From positions 1 through 6,849 of the forward strand of contig CANKBT010000169.1 in NCBI GenBank assembly GCA_947479995.1: a DNA stretch of 6,849 bases. The letters are read 5' to 3'. Under the pieces are notes generated by a model. The model did not search any database. It was not told where the DNA came from and saw nothing but the letters and a program-made list of their open reading frames with translations. Below, in pieces: positions 6,476 through 6,849 of the stretch (positions are counted from its first letter, which is position 1; the number at the start of each line of letters is the position of its first letter). The stretch is from Frankiaceae bacterium. GTDB taxonomy: Bacteria; Actinomycetota; Actinomycetes; Mycobacteriales; SCTD01. Both the position numbers and the translations under genes were made by a program.

Positions 6476-6506
6476 CGGCACGTCAGAGCACCGCCTTGAG
6501 TCCCGT

Positions 6507-6511
6507 GGAGG
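6507..6511 (+). promoter_or_regulatory. ribosome binding site of the precursor peptide gene
   Basis: GGAGG lies four bases before ATG 6516. It is among the strongest Shine-Dalgarno matches in the window and is a main reason to accept this 45-codon frame as a real gene. Confidence 0.7.
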
Positions 6512-6515
6512 ACCG

Positions 6516-6653
6516 ATGTACACGCCGCCTTCGATCACCGAGCTCGGCACCATCGCCGACCTCACGCAGCAGGGCCTCAACAAGGTCGGCACGACGCCGG
6601 ACGCGTTCAGCGACGTCGTGCCGATCATCGGGAGCATCGTCGACGCCAGCTAG
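6516..6653 (+). CDS. lasso-type RiPP precursor peptide
   Basis: A 45-residue peptide from ATG 6516 to TAG 6651-6653, behind a strong GGAGG. The start, YTPPSITELGTIADLT (residues 2-17), fits the lasso leader pattern Y-x2-P-x-L/I-x3-G-x5-T exactly: Tyr2, Pro5, Ile7, Gly11, Thr17. In known lasso precursors Tyr, Pro and Leu/Ile contact the PqqD-like B1 protein, and Thr is the penultimate leader residue. The rest contains NKVGTTPDAF (22-31), then a hydrophobic stretch VVPIIGSIV (34-42), and ends DAS with Ser45 last. Cleavage after Gln18 would give a core starting Gln19 with no Asp/Glu at positions 7-9. The only Gly that has Asp in ring position is Gly25, with Asp33 at position 9, which needs a 24-residue leader. 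There is no Cys, so no disulfide or lanthionine. The gene is divergent from the kinase and just upstream of the B2-like gene. The leader identity is strong; the product structure is open. Confidence 0.85.
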   Translation: MYTPPSITELGTIADLTQQGLNKVGTTPDAFSDVVPIIGSIVDAS

Positions 6654-6696
6654 GCGTCTGCGCACCACGTCGCGAGGGCGGTCGACCGGCACGTCC

Positions 6697-6708
6697 GGGC
6701 GGCCGCCC
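6697..6708 (+). repeat. 12-base palindrome between precursor and B2-like gene
   Basis: GGGCGGCCGCCC is a perfect palindrome in the 61-base gap after the precursor stop, ending six bases before the GTG of the next gene. As RNA it could form a short GC stem, perhaps tuning the precursor-to-enzyme ratio or hiding the start region. There is no U tract, so it is not a canonical terminator. Confidence 0.35.
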
Positions 6709-6714
6709 TCCGTC

Positions 6715-6849
6715 GTGTCCGGGTCACGGCGCGCCGCCGCAGCCGCGCGGCGGCGCCTGGCCGGGCCGCGCGCGCTGCTGCGCGCCGCGCTGCTGGCCCT
6801 GCGCCTCGAGGTCGTGCTGCGGCGCCGCAGCCTGCCGAGGCTCGCCGCC
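6715..6849 (+). CDS. probable lasso B2 transglutaminase-like leader peptidase, N-terminal fragment (3' end outside window)
   Basis: An open frame from GTG 6715 runs to the window end, giving 45 residues. After a basic, Ala-rich start (SRRAAAAARRRLAGPR) comes a hydrophobic helix, ALLRAALLALRLEVVLRR, then RSLPRLAA. Stand-alone B2 proteins of actinobacteria typically begin with such a Leu/Ala helix followed by a basic stretch and a segment like LPFRRLAR; the cysteine-protease triad lies further on and is not visible here. Position directly behind the precursor and in the same direction supports the call. No good Shine-Dalgarno sequence precedes GTG 6715. The frame is open upstream, with only CTG 6658 as an alternative, so the start is uncertain. 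Only the N-terminus can be judged, so another membrane-associated protein cannot be excluded. Confidence 0.6.
   Translation, partial: MSGSRRAAAAARRRLAGPRALLRAALLALRLEVVLRRRSLPRLAA

Noticed and set aside
4901..6499. Long plus-strand open frame of 532 codons across the AsnB-like and kinase genes.
   Set aside because: It has no recognisable motif and overlaps two genes with clear catalytic motifs in other frames.
6516..6653. Precursor as a lanthipeptide, thiopeptide or double-glycine bacteriocin.
   Set aside because: It has no Cys and no GG or GA cleavage site in a typical place, and no LanM/LanB or YcaO gene is nearby; the leader pattern is lasso-type.
6434..6692. Minus-strand open frames (67 and 69 codons) opposite the precursor gene.
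   Set aside because: No ribosome site or family pattern seen; the plus strand has GGAGG and an exact leader motif over the same bases.

Overview
The window is very GC-rich, uses mostly G/C-ending codons and several GTG starts, and has compact, overlapping genes. This points to a high-GC actinobacterium (Actinomycetota). I cannot place it more precisely by eye. I found no rRNA, tRNA, CRISPR array or insertion sequence.

Layout: (1) 1-1630, plus strand: the 3' end of a UDP-glucose 6-dehydrogenase gene, then a complete class II aldolase/adducin-family gene. (2) 1627-4077, minus strand: a probable three-gene operon read right to left, encoding a class I SAM methyltransferase, an acyltransferase-3 membrane protein and a small membrane protein. 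The small gene ends in the same CTAG tetranucleotide that ends the aldolase-family gene. (3) 4139-6849: a probable RiPP locus of lasso-peptide type. It has a PqqD-like leader-recognition protein (B1-like) overlapping by GTGA an asparagine-synthetase-like enzyme (C-like) with no glutaminase domain. A convergent HPr-kinase-like gene (K) follows. Divergent from K is a 45-codon precursor gene (A-like), followed by the start of a likely B2 transglutaminase-like leader peptidase cut by the window end.

How they could work together: the precursor carries an exact lasso-type leader pattern (Y-x2-P-x-I-x3-G-x5-T, residues 2-17). The PqqD-like protein would bind this leader, B2 would cleave it, and the AsnB-like enzyme would adenylate an acidic side chain for macrolactam formation. 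The HPr-kinase-like protein could phosphorylate the terminal serine of the precursor (its last residue is Ser45), as described for lasso-peptide kinases.

The best candidate for something undescribed is this locus. The residues after the leader do not give the usual ring geometry at the expected cleavage site. The cyclase lacks its usual N-terminal domain, and the gene order (B1-C, inverted K, A-B2) is not the familiar A-C-B1-B2. The left part (UDP-glucose dehydrogenase, acyltransferase, methyltransferase) looks like cell-surface or polysaccharide metabolism. Whether the methyltransferase serves the peptide or the surface locus is open.
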